Assembly: GCA_900769735.1 (NCBI GenBank)
Contig: CAAGHY010000153.1
Location: 1-11,457 of the forward strand
Source of the DNA: Rikenellaceae bacterium
GTDB lineage: Bacteria > Bacteroidota > Bacteroidia > Bacteroidales > UBA932
DNA length: 11,457 bases
Direction of reading: 5' to 3'
Position numbers and translations under genes: made by a program. This document shows, piece by piece, positions 4,960 through 11,457 of the stretch; position 1 is the first letter of the stretch; every line of letters starts with the position of its first letter. Below the pieces are notes generated by a model. It saw only the letters and a program-made list of their open reading frames with translations, did no database searches and had not been told where the DNA came from.

Positions 4960-7956
4960 TTATTTCTCAAAGAAATTCAATACCTCACCCATCAACTTCT
5001 CAATCTGGCAAGGGGTAGCAAGTGTTTCAATTGGGAAACCAAGTGAAACTGTCCTGTAAGCACCTTTATAAGCCACACCGGCAGAAATGTTGTTGTCCGA
5101 GTATCTGAAAATTGTAAATGCATCTTTATCAGTTGGAACCAATGCATCAGGTGACTCAACAGCATAAACCTTGTCATTCAACTTGGTAGAGAAATTGAAG
5201 TTGCCGCTGAAACCGTAAGGATTTGCAACTGCACCCACAGCACCCTCACTGCTGGCAGTATTGGTTCTCCATTTGTACTTCAATACATCCTGGGCAAACT
5301 TCTTGCCCTCCTCAGTAACTTTGTGGCTGTCATACAAGTCAGTTGCAATATTTGCTCCCGACAGCAAAAGATTTCCACCTGCAGCACAATAATCTGCAAT
5401 AGCCTTCTGCAAAGCAACCGGGAACACCTCATATTTGATACCGGAGAAACCACGGCCAACTTTGGTCTTACCCTGTTTACCCATAATCATATCCACAACT
5501 TTATAGTTGTTCATATTCACCTTGCCAGCCTCTACAGCACCAACTGAAGCTGAAACAAAGCTGTAACCGTTCTTCAAAAGTGCAAGACCGTGAACATAAG
5601 GATAATCAAATGTATTACCTGCAAAAACCTTGTCCTCCATATCTGTGTATGAAGCGCCGAAACCAGGAGCATCATCATCCATCCAAGGAATCTCCCTGCG
5701 GAACTCATACTGGGCACCAATGAAAGACCAGTCTGCCTTGTATGGAACTCCATTGTCCAAAGCATTGTTGAAACCTGCAAAAGTTGAATCATCCATAGTG
5801 AATTGGGCTGGACCTGAAACTCTCTCAAAACCGTTCACTACCAAAGCAAGCTTGTCTGCAGCTGCTGCAGAAACGCCCACTGCAAGGATCTCAGAAGGGA
5901 ATGAAGCACCTCCATCATTGATGGCAACCACCTTATAGCTGTAAATGTTGCCTGTATTTATTGGAAGCACTGCAGTAGTATCCTTAACAACAACGCCATT
6001 ATCAAAACCGCCGTCATTCAATCTGGTGTAAACCACATAACCTGTAGGCTCTGCAGTTGGTTCAGCAGGATCTGAAACCGGGCTCCAGCTAAGTTTCACT
6101 GCACCTTCACCATTCAGCTCAGCCGCAAAGTTTGCAACAGGAAGTGGCTGTACAGTATAAGGGACATTATTTACCAAGCTCAAATACTTAAGGATACCCT
6201 TATAGATTGCACGGCTTACAGTAAAGCGGAAACTTGGATCCAAACCGTACTTCATATCTGCAAAGTTCTGGTGAGAAAGAAGCTCAAGAAGCATTGCAGG
6301 CACCTCTGGAGTACGGGCCTCCGCATAAGATCTGTCAACCAAACCTCTTCTGCTCCAGTTAGGCTCATAACCGGCACGGATATCATTGGTAATCTCTGTC
6401 TGGATAATGTCGGTAAGCTCGCGGGCAGTCATACGGCTCTTACCGTTCACATATTTGTCTGAACCGTTTGAATATTTTGTATAGATTGCAAGAATACCTA
6501 CAGTTGAATCATTAGGGAAAGTACCTGCATCTGTATGGAATGCAAATGACATATCTATAGGAATGTTGTAACCGGGAGCATCAGGATTAACCTTGCTGCC
6601 GCCAACAAGGGCATTCACCCAACGGCCACGGCACATATAGTCATCTGTATAATCATTCTTCAAATTGGTATAAGAATAGATTGAATCAGTGAAACCTGCC
6701 CACTGCAACCAGTATCTTGCACCCTCAGTAAAACGAGGATAACCGCTGGTAACAGCCTCTACATTATAAGAAGGCATCTCAAGCGGTTTTCTTGCAATAT
6801 TACCCATACCGCCACCAAATTTAACGGCATCAGCAGTAACAACTACACCGGCTTTCTCAGAAAGGTTGGTAAGGAATACACCCTGGTCTGGAGAACCTTT
6901 GGAGAATGGGAAAGTACCCAAATAAATCCAGGTGCTTCCACCCATCTTCTGGTTAACCTTGAACTGTGTCTCACCACCGTTGTACTTAACTGTATAAAGT
7001 GCACCGTCGGTACTGTTTGGCAAAGTTTTGTATGAAACGTAAACTGCAAACTCACCGTCTTTAGGCATTTCAGGAATCCATTTAGCAACACTCTCAGCAA
7101 CCTGTTTCTTACCCTTTACAACACCATCAGCAAATCTGTAAGTACCCATAACAAATGGATTCTCGCAGTTCTCATAGCTTTCCTTTGCATTGGCAAAACC
7201 TGTATCACCCTTTTTCCATACATTTCCTCCCGACAGCTCATAGTATCCACCCATCAAAGCATCATTGTCAACAACCACCTCAATGGTATTGATATCCCTC
7301 TCTCTAGGAAGAAGCACATTTGCACCTGCATTCTCCAACATAGGAACAAGGAAAGGAACCACGTAGCTCTGGGTATAAAGGTCCTCTACAGTATTGAGAA
7401 GTCTTGCTCTCTGCCACTGCCATCTGTGGGTAGGCTGATTATAATACCAGCCGTGGCTCTGCCACAAAGCAAGGTGTCTTCCGTTCAAGCCATACTGGAT
7501 GTCATATGGAAGTGAAAGGTTCTCCACAAGTGGAGCCTCCGCATTCTTTGCCTTTTTAACTTTCTTTGGTTTTGCAGGGGTCTTGTAAGTCTCAGAATAG
7601 AATGTTGAGGCCAACTCCTGCAATGTAGACTCATTTGCATAAAGGGTTACATTCATACCCTTGTACTCATCGGGAAGATTATCATTTACAATTTTGTAAA
7701 TGTCCTTTACAATGTTGTCTCTGAAATAATAGTCACTTGTAAGTTTTGAAAAGTGGATATCAAGGTTTTTGCCGTTTACAATGGCTGAATCAACCTTAAC
7801 TTTTACAACAATGGATGCCAATGGTTTCATATAATTTGCAACCTGCTCTGAGATGGCAGCAAACTTGTCCGCATCCTTTACAACTGTCTGCGCCTGTGCT
7901 GAATTAAGAATTAGCATTAAAGCGGCAGCTAACGGAAATAATTTTTTTAGAAACAT
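4960..7956 (-). CDS. Secreted multidomain N-acetylmuramoyl-L-alanine amidase-like protein with golvesin/XLY and FN3 domains
   Basis: A 998-residue exported protein. The signal peptide (Lys4-Lys5, hydrophobic core 6-18) likely ends after Ser-Ala-Gln-Ala, leaving Gln at +1. Starting at ATG 7956 puts the signal peptide at the N terminus. An N-terminal region (about 25-125) is followed by a low-complexity Lys/Ala linker (125-140). A divergent Amidase_3-like fold is split in two: QSHGWYY (His168) and LLPRERD (Glu219) before, and SFAFHTDAG (His474) and AMLLELLSHQN (Glu558) after, a golvesin C-terminal/XLY-type beta domain at about 240-385. These four residues could be the zinc ligands and general base. 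An FN3 domain (about 603-698) and a 300-residue tail follow; the tail resembles a glutamine-amidotransferase-like fold (AIADYCAAGGNLLLSGANIA near 853-872). Bacteroidales homologues are often labelled xanthan lyase. Peptidoglycan cleavage is an inference from the fold. Confidence 0.78.
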   Translation of the reverse strand: MFLKKLFPLAAALMLILNSAQAQTVVKDADKFAAISEQVANYMKPLASIVVKVKVDSAIVNGKNLDIHFSKLTSDYYFRDNIVKDIYKIVNDNLPDEYKGMNVTLYANESTLQELASTFYSETYKTPAKPKKVKKAKNAEAPLVENLSLPYDIQYGLNGRHLALWQSHGWYYNQPTHRWQWQRARLLNTVEDLYTQSYVVPFLVPMLENAGANVLLPRERDINTIEVVVDNDALMGGYYELSGGNVWKKGDTGFANAKESYENCENPFVMGTYRFADGVVKGKKQVAESVAKWIPEMPKDGEFAVYVSYKTLPNSTDGALYTVKYNGGETQFKVNQKMGGSTWIYLGTFPFSKGSPDQGVFLTNLSEKAGVVVTADAVKFGGGMGNIARKPLEMPSYNVEAVTSGYPRFTEGARYWLQWAGFTDSIYSYTNLKNDYTDDYMCRGRWVNALVGGSKVNPDAPGYNIPIDMSFAFHTDAGTFPNDSTVGILAIYTKYSNGSDKYVNGKSRMTARELTDIIQTEITNDIRAGYEPNWSRRGLVDRSYAEARTPEVPAMLLELLSHQNFADMKYGLDPSFRFTVSRAIYKGILKYLSLVNNVPYTVQPLPVANFAAELNGEGAVKLSWSPVSDPAEPTAEPTGYVVYTRLNDGGFDNGVVVKDTTAVLPINTGNIYSYKVVAINDGGASFPSEILAVGVSAAAADKLALVVNGFERVSGPAQFTMDDSTFAGFNNALDNGVPYKADWSFIGAQYEFRREIPWMDDDAPGFGASYTDMEDKVFAGNTFDYPYVHGLALLKNGYSFVSASVGAVEAGKVNMNNYKVVDMIMGKQGKTKVGRGFSGIKYEVFPVALQKAIADYCAAGGNLLLSGANIATDLYDSHKVTEEGKKFAQDVLKYKWRTNTASSEGAVGAVANPYGFSGNFNFSTKLNDKVYAVESPDALVPTDKDAFTIFRYSDNNISAGVAYKGAYRTVSLGFPIETLATPCQIEKLMGEVLNFFEK

Positions 7957-7976
7957 TATTTTTACTATTAAATTTG
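7947..7976 (+). promoter_or_regulatory. Probable promoter of the D-cysteine desulfhydrase-like gene
   Basis: TAAATTTG at 7969-7976 matches the -7 element TAnnTTTG and lies 33 bp before the ATG at 8010. No clear TTTG is found at the -33 position; only a T-run ending in TTAG (7947-7950) is near the right place. The 5' part overlaps the start codon of the divergent amidase gene. Confidence 0.5.
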
Positions 7977-7978
7977 TG

Positions 7979-7986
7979 CAAAGATA
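7979..7986 (-). promoter_or_regulatory. Probable -7 element of the amidase gene
   Basis: On the minus strand this reads TATCTTTG, matching TAnnTTTG, 22 bp upstream of the amidase ATG (7954-7956). No convincing -33 element is seen at the usual distance. It sits 2 bp from the -7 element of the divergent plus-strand gene, and the two transcripts would overlap at their first roughly ten bases. Confidence 0.5.
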
Positions 7987-8009
7987 AAAAAAACACAATA
8001 CACTTGATT

Positions 8010-8993
8010 ATGGAAAAACTTACAATTGCAAATCTACCTACCAAGATTGAAAAACTTGAAAGGCTTTCAGCTGAATTCGGGACAAATTTATGGATAAAAA
8101 GAGACGATCATACAGGTTCAGAGATATCTGGAAACAAAGTGAGGAAACTGGAATATGTAGCTAAAGATGCTATGGACAAAGGTTGCAACCTCCTTATTAC
8201 CTGTGGCGGTATACAGAGTAACCACTGTAGGGCAACTGTAGCTGTTGCCACCAAATTGGGAATGAAATCTGCAGTTCTTTTGAGAATTTCAGAGCATCCG
8301 CCAGTAAAAGGAAACTATTTCCTTGACAAACTAATGGGTGCGGATGTGAAATTCTGTACACGTGAGGAATACAGCAAACAGCGCGGTGAAATTATGGAGG
8401 CTATGGCTGAGGAATACCGCAAGCAGGGTTACAAACCTTATGTCATTCCTGAGGGTGCTTCCAATGACATTGGAACACTTGGCTACTACAACTGTATGAA
8501 GGAGATTGTAGCTCAGGAGACTGAAATGGGAATAAAATTTGACACCGTAGTTGTTGCCACCGGTTCAGGCGGAACAGCTGCAGGCCTTTACCTTGCAAAC
8601 GAGCTTCACGGCTATGGCAAAAGAGTTGTAAGTATGGCGGTATGCGATGATATTGAATACTTTACAAACATCATTGAAAACATCTCAAACGGCGCCCTTG
8701 CATATCTTCCAGAATATAAAGACGCTCAGTTGAAACGTGAGAACATTGAGGTAATTGACAAATACGTTGGCCTTGGCTACGCAATAAGCAGACCAGAGGA
8801 ACTTGAGTTCATCAAACACGTAGCACAGAAAGAGGCAGTTATCCTTGATCCTGTATACACCGGCAAAGCAATGTACGGCGTTTACAACGAACTTAAAGAG
8901 GGCGGCGCCCTGGTAGGAAGCAAAAACATCCTGTTCATCCACACCGGTGGCCTGTTTGGCCTGTTCCCAGTTAGCGAGCAGTTTGAGTGGTAG
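8010..8993 (+). CDS. dcyD: D-cysteine desulfhydrase / ACC deaminase-family PLP enzyme
   Basis: A cytoplasmic fold-type II pyridoxal-phosphate enzyme of 327 residues. D-cysteine desulfhydrases make pyruvate, sulfide and ammonia from D-cysteine; ACC deaminases of the same family open 1-aminocyclopropane-1-carboxylate. Visible signatures: IKRDD (29-33), the PLP-lysine segment SGNKVRKLE (40-48, Lys43), the cofactor/substrate loop GGIQSNHCRA (66-75), IPEGASN (146-152), the phosphate-binding GSGGTAAG (185-192), DPVYTGKA (280-287) and HTGGLFGLF (311-319). The ATG at 8010 is used; an in-frame upstream TTG-type start (7974) adds only unrelated residues and overlaps the promoter. The gene is divergent from the amidase and lies near a cysteine desulfidase gene, which favours the D-cysteine assignment over ACC. 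Family is certain, substrate inferred. Confidence 0.88.
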   Translation: MEKLTIANLPTKIEKLERLSAEFGTNLWIKRDDHTGSEISGNKVRKLEYVAKDAMDKGCNLLITCGGIQSNHCRATVAVATKLGMKSAVLLRISEHPPVKGNYFLDKLMGADVKFCTREEYSKQRGEIMEAMAEEYRKQGYKPYVIPEGASNDIGTLGYYNCMKEIVAQETEMGIKFDTVVVATGSGGTAAGLYLANELHGYGKRVVSMAVCDDIEYFTNIIENISNGALAYLPEYKDAQLKRENIEVIDKYVGLGYAISRPEELEFIKHVAQKEAVILDPVYTGKAMYGVYNELKEGGALVGSKNILFIHTGGLFGLFPVSEQFEW

Positions 8994-9005
8994 AACAACT
9001 AGTAA

Positions 9006-9044
9006 AATGAAAGAGAGTGGCTGCACAGTCACTCTCTTTTCATT
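9006..9044. terminator. Bidirectional terminator between convergent genes
   Basis: AATGAAAGAGAGTG (9006-9019) pairs with CACTCTCTTTTCATT (9030-9044), 14 bp with one bulged T and a loop of ten bases (9020-9029). A/T-rich flanks on both sides allow termination in both directions, for the desulfhydrase gene (+) and the Rpn-family gene (-). The right arm overlaps the stop codon of the latter. Confidence 0.85.
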
Positions 9045-10041
9045 ATAACTTTTCAATATCATCAACCGATATACCGGTATACTTTGCAATAAGCACAGAA
9101 TCCACTCCATCATTCTTCATGGATTTTGCAATATCAATTTTGCTCTGCTCTTTACCCTGTTCAATGCCTTGTTCAATGCCTTGAACGATTCCTTGGGCAA
9201 TGCCTTTTTCCATTCCTTGGGCAATGCCTTTTTCTATTCCTTGTTTAATTCCTTTCTCAATGCCTTGTTTAATCCCATTCTCAATGGCATAATCCAAACA
9301 AGCGTGATTGTCCCTGTATCTCTTCAATTGAATATCATACACTTCCCTTTCCTTTGGAGAAAGTGATGCAACATCAGCATCTTCAAGAACACCCAAAAAC
9401 ACGTCCTTAATATGCTCATTCAGGCCGTGTTCATAAACCTCCTGTTTAAGCTGCTCTATTGTCTTCATACCCTCTTTCATTTTTACGAGTAAATATAACA
9501 ATTTTTCATAGAAGAAATCACATTCATTCAAGTAATCCTTGTCCAAGCAAGGCAGCTGAAGCATTACAAAATTAAGTTTATCTGATAATACATTTTCAGT
9601 ACCGGGCTCGCACAATACAAAATCCCTCCTCAATACAGGATTCTCCTCATAAGTATAATTCATCAGACAGATGCTGTAAACTTTATTGAAGTCATATTTC
9701 CACTCCTTACCTTGTTCACCCATTTTATCAACCAGTCTGCAGGCATAATAAATCATCCTGTTCTGCATATATCCGATTCCGGCATTCTGCACTTCTATCA
9801 GGTATTGCTCTCCGTTCTCATCCTTGCATAAAATATCAAACACACACTCCCGTCCGTCTTTATCCATCGGGATACTTTCATTATTCAGATATTGAAGATC
9901 TACAATTGGACTCTGCAGATCCAACAACAAATTCAAGAATCCCAAAAGATTCTTTTTGCTTCTCTCTGTCCCAAAAAGGTACTTGAATCCCCAATCAACA
10001 AAAGGATTCATCACACCATTGTCTCTCGCATTCATATTCAA
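9043..10041 (-). CDS. Rpn family recombination-promoting nuclease / PD-(D/E)XK nuclease family transposase
   Basis: A 332-residue protein of the PDDEXK_2 (Rpn/transposase_31-like) group, thought to be DNA endonucleases that promote recombination. The N-terminal nuclease domain has the family opening NPFVDWGFKYLFG (12-24), then the catalytic pattern VFDILCKDENG (68-77, Asp69) and LIEVQNAG (81-88, Glu83 and Gln85, the E-x-Q form of the motif) and MQNRMIYYACRL (92-103). A helical middle region follows to about 250. Residues 256-299 are eleven tetrapeptides of the form Gly-Ile-x-x (Lys/Gln/Glu-rich), typical of the extended C termini of this family. The last 30 residues resemble a short helix-turn-helix (SVLIAKYTGISVDDIEKL). 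The gene stands alone between terminators and has its own promoter. No terminal inverted repeats or target duplications were noticed, so it is not clearly part of a mobile element. Confidence 0.88.
   Translation of the reverse strand: MNMNARDNGVMNPFVDWGFKYLFGTERSKKNLLGFLNLLLDLQSPIVDLQYLNNESIPMDKDGRECVFDILCKDENGEQYLIEVQNAGIGYMQNRMIYYACRLVDKMGEQGKEWKYDFNKVYSICLMNYTYEENPVLRRDFVLCEPGTENVLSDKLNFVMLQLPCLDKDYLNECDFFYEKLLYLLVKMKEGMKTIEQLKQEVYEHGLNEHIKDVFLGVLEDADVASLSPKEREVYDIQLKRYRDNHACLDYAIENGIKQGIEKGIKQGIEKGIAQGMEKGIAQGIVQGIEQGIEQGKEQSKIDIAKSMKNDGVDSVLIAKYTGISVDDIEKL
9145..9276 (-). repeat. 12-bp coding tandem repeat (eleven Gly-Ile-x-x codon blocks)
   Basis: The segment encoding residues 256-299 of the Rpn-family protein is made of eleven 12-bp blocks, partly in 24-bp pairs such as GGAATTGAGAAAGGC-like units. 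On the plus strand it appears as repeats of CCTTG and CAATGCC. Unit length is a multiple of three, so gain or loss of units would change protein length without a frameshift. Confidence 0.85.
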
Positions 10042-10062
10042 ACGTTTTTAAAAGTTTGAGAG

Positions 10063-10093
10063 CAAAACTATTTGAACAGAATCCCAATGGCAA
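10063..10093 (-). promoter_or_regulatory. Promoter of the Rpn-family nuclease gene
   Basis: On the minus strand TTG (10091-10093) and TAGTTTTG (10063-10070) are separated by 20 bases, an excellent Bacteroidota promoter. It predicts a start near 10056 and a leader of about 15 nt before the ATG at 10041. The rest of 10094-10185 is AT-rich with no gene recognised. Confidence 0.75.
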
Positions 10094-10185
10094 GTAAATG
10101 CGTAAAATTTACGCAGTACAAAGTAAACTTAAGTAAATTATGCGAATAATTAGTTTTATTACTTATTTAATTAGAGATGTCTATC

Positions 10186-10215
10186 AAAAAGGGGTGACCG
10201 AATTGGCCACCCCTT
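10186..10215 (-). terminator. Terminator of the large surface-protein gene
   Basis: AAGGGGTGGCC (10205-10215 on the minus strand) pairs with GGTCACCCCTT (10189-10199), 11 bp with one G-T wobble and loop AATTC, followed by a T-tract (10186-10190). It begins 5 bp after the stop codon of the gene that ends at 10221. Confidence 0.9.
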
Positions 10216-10220
10216 CTCTA

Positions 10221-11457
10221 TTAATTGGTTGCTGTTACTTCATAGATTATCCATCTAGCATTGTCATTATTAGCCGATGAATTCAAACTGATATTTGAAT
10301 TATTGTTCTGTTGTCTCCAATGATATCTGGCACCAGATCTGCTGGTCAAGTAAATATTGAAATAGTTACTATTCTTAACAACTGTGAATTCAGTAGCTGC
10401 TGAAAGGGATTTTTCAGTCATATTCAATGTGTAATTATTTGGTGCGTGTGCATAATCAGATGTAGCAACACTTGAAATCTTATACACACCAGAACTTACC
10501 TGTTCAAATCTGAACAAATTGTTAAATGTAACAGCCTGAGAAGGACTTATATTGGTTCCTCCATCATATACATATCTGCTGGTGCCTAAATTTTGTATGA
10601 CATAATATTTCTCAGGAGATATACTTGAATCGGATGATAATTGGTTTATTGATATTCCTGAAACTATAATATCTTTAGATTCAGTAGTAATCTCCTCGCC
10701 ACTTTCAAATGTTACTTTGAAATGAACTTTATGAGTATCAGCTGTGTTAAATACAAGTCCTGCAGTTGAACAATAATAGTCATAAGTATACTCAGATCCG
10801 TTGATCACAGACAGATTGGATGTAATGTCAACAGGAGATGATTCATTTTCATTTACAATCATCTCTACATTTACAGGCCTTGAATCACCGTATATCCTGA
10901 ATTGTTGCAGCACTGGTTCTCCAACAAAATATTTCTTCTCATCATCCCACCACGGTTCAAGTTCAACTGTATTTTCTGCAAGCTTGATTGTTGTGGATGA
11001 CATCTTGTTTACATTATCTTCAGTCTTCACATATAATATAAAACGGAACTCACCTGTTGTTGCGGAAATATCAACTTTTCCAGATGTTCCATTTTGCTCC
11101 ATAAAATGTTGAGAAAAATTGTATTGAAGTTCTTGACTCCATTGCTTATTATTAATACTGGACCAATTTGCAAGTTCAATATCAGTATGTTCACCAACAT
11201 TTTCACCTTGTTTAAGATGATATCCCAGTACCAGTCTTGCGGAACTGATTTTACCAATAAATGACTCAGCAAAAAGTTTGAAATTAATCACTCCGTTTGA
11301 ATTTGTTATGGTATACTTATCGGGAGTAAGGAATGCTGAGATTCTGTTATGGTTCTCATCTTTAACACATCTTACCGGTGCAGCAGTCCTTCTGTTGGTA
11401 TGGTCTTCAATCTGGTAACCGGTATACGAACCAACATTCAATTCTGTCCAGGTTCTG
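10221..11457 (-). CDS. C-terminal part of a large, probably cell-surface protein (5' end outside window)
   Basis: The frame is open to the window edge; the codons upstream of 11441 read Arg-Thr-Trp-Thr-Glu, so the TTG at 11441 is internal and the true start lies outside. About 411 residues are visible. The first 30 end in RTAAPVRCVKDE, the usual close of the Fib_succ_major/DUF1566-like lectin-fold domains in Bacteroidales surface proteins. Two or three Ig-like beta domains follow (about 35-280), rich in Ser, Thr and Asn. The last 130 residues (YYVIQNLGTSRYVYDGG ... FRFEQVSSGVYKISS ... ARYHWRQQN ... ARWIIYEV; fragments only) have the spaced aromatic pattern of a ricin-like beta-trefoil. There is no Por-type sorting domain, and no catalytic motif. 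A role in binding glycans or other surfaces is a guess from domain style. Confidence 0.6.
   Translation of the reverse strand, partial: RTWTELNVGSYTGYQIEDHTNRRTAAPVRCVKDENHNRISAFLTPDKYTITNSNGVINFKLFAESFIGKISSARLVLGYHLKQGENVGEHTDIELANWSSINNKQWSQELQYNFSQHFMEQNGTSGKVDISATTGEFRFILYVKTEDNVNKMSSTTIKLAENTVELEPWWDDEKKYFVGEPVLQQFRIYGDSRPVNVEMIVNENESSPVDITSNLSVINGSEYTYDYYCSTAGLVFNTADTHKVHFKVTFESGEEITTESKDIIVSGISINQLSSDSSISPEKYYVIQNLGTSRYVYDGGTNISPSQAVTFNNLFRFEQVSSGVYKISSVATSDYAHAPNNYTLNMTEKSLSAATEFTVVKNSNYFNIYLTSRSGARYHWRQQNNNSNISLNSSANNDNARWIIYEVTATN

Noticed and set aside
4955..4980. Separate promoter for the cysteine desulfidase gene (TAATTTTG overlapping the amidase stop codon)
   Set aside because: The -7 match is fair but the nearest TTG gives a spacer of only 15 bases; co-transcription from the amidase promoter is simpler.
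9043..10093. Complete insertion sequence around the Rpn-family gene
   Set aside because: No terminal inverted repeats or target-site duplication were noticed at the gene borders, and its terminator and promoter look like those of a resident gene.

Overview
The window looks like chromosome of a Bacteroidota bacterium, most likely of the order Bacteroidales; the genus cannot be fixed from the sequence. Three lines of evidence support this. Several genes are preceded by Bacteroidota promoters (TTG or TTTG, about 20 bases, then TAnnTTTG). Both recognisable signal peptides end in Ala-Gln. The gene set (golvesin-domain amidase, UPF0597 cysteine desulfidase, PD-(D/E)XK family transposase, TPP-riboswitch PnuT) is typical of gut Bacteroidales.

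Left part (1-3550). The window opens inside a tandem array of 51-bp hairpin-forming repeats. The array stops about 10 bp before the promoter of a secreted glutaminyl-peptide cyclotransferase (290-1048, +). Converging on that gene is the RNase P RNA gene (about 1082-1511, -), with a terminator that overlaps the cyclotransferase stop codon. Directly upstream of rnpB, on the same strand, is a decayed REP-associated (Y1/HUH) transposase broken by a -1 frameshift. Behind it lies a second array of the same 51-bp repeat (2409-2700). That array again ends about 10 bp before a good promoter, which drives a TPP riboswitch and a PnuC-family transporter, so the transporter is probably for thiamine (PnuT).

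Middle part (3559-8993). A UPF0597/CyuA-type L-cysteine desulfidase lies 45 bp downstream of a very large secreted amidase-like protein (Amidase_3-like fold with a golvesin/XLY insertion, an FN3 domain and an amidotransferase-like tail); both are on the minus strand. A D-cysteine desulfhydrase/ACC-deaminase-family PLP enzyme is transcribed divergently from the amidase, from tightly overlapping promoter elements. Two cysteine-degrading enzymes therefore flank the cell-wall protein.

Right part (9000-11457). An Rpn/PD-(D/E)XK nuclease-family transposase has eleven Gly-Ile-x-x tetrapeptides in its C-terminal part. Beyond it is the 3' part of a large, probably surface-exposed protein ending in a beta-trefoil-like region; it runs off the right edge. 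Clear hairpin terminators separate the transcription units.

The strongest candidate for something undescribed is the pairing of a degenerate RAYT-like transposase with two arrays of 51-bp hairpin repeats that abut promoters, plus an orphan repeat arm that has become part of a terminator. No complete new defence or metabolic system is visible.
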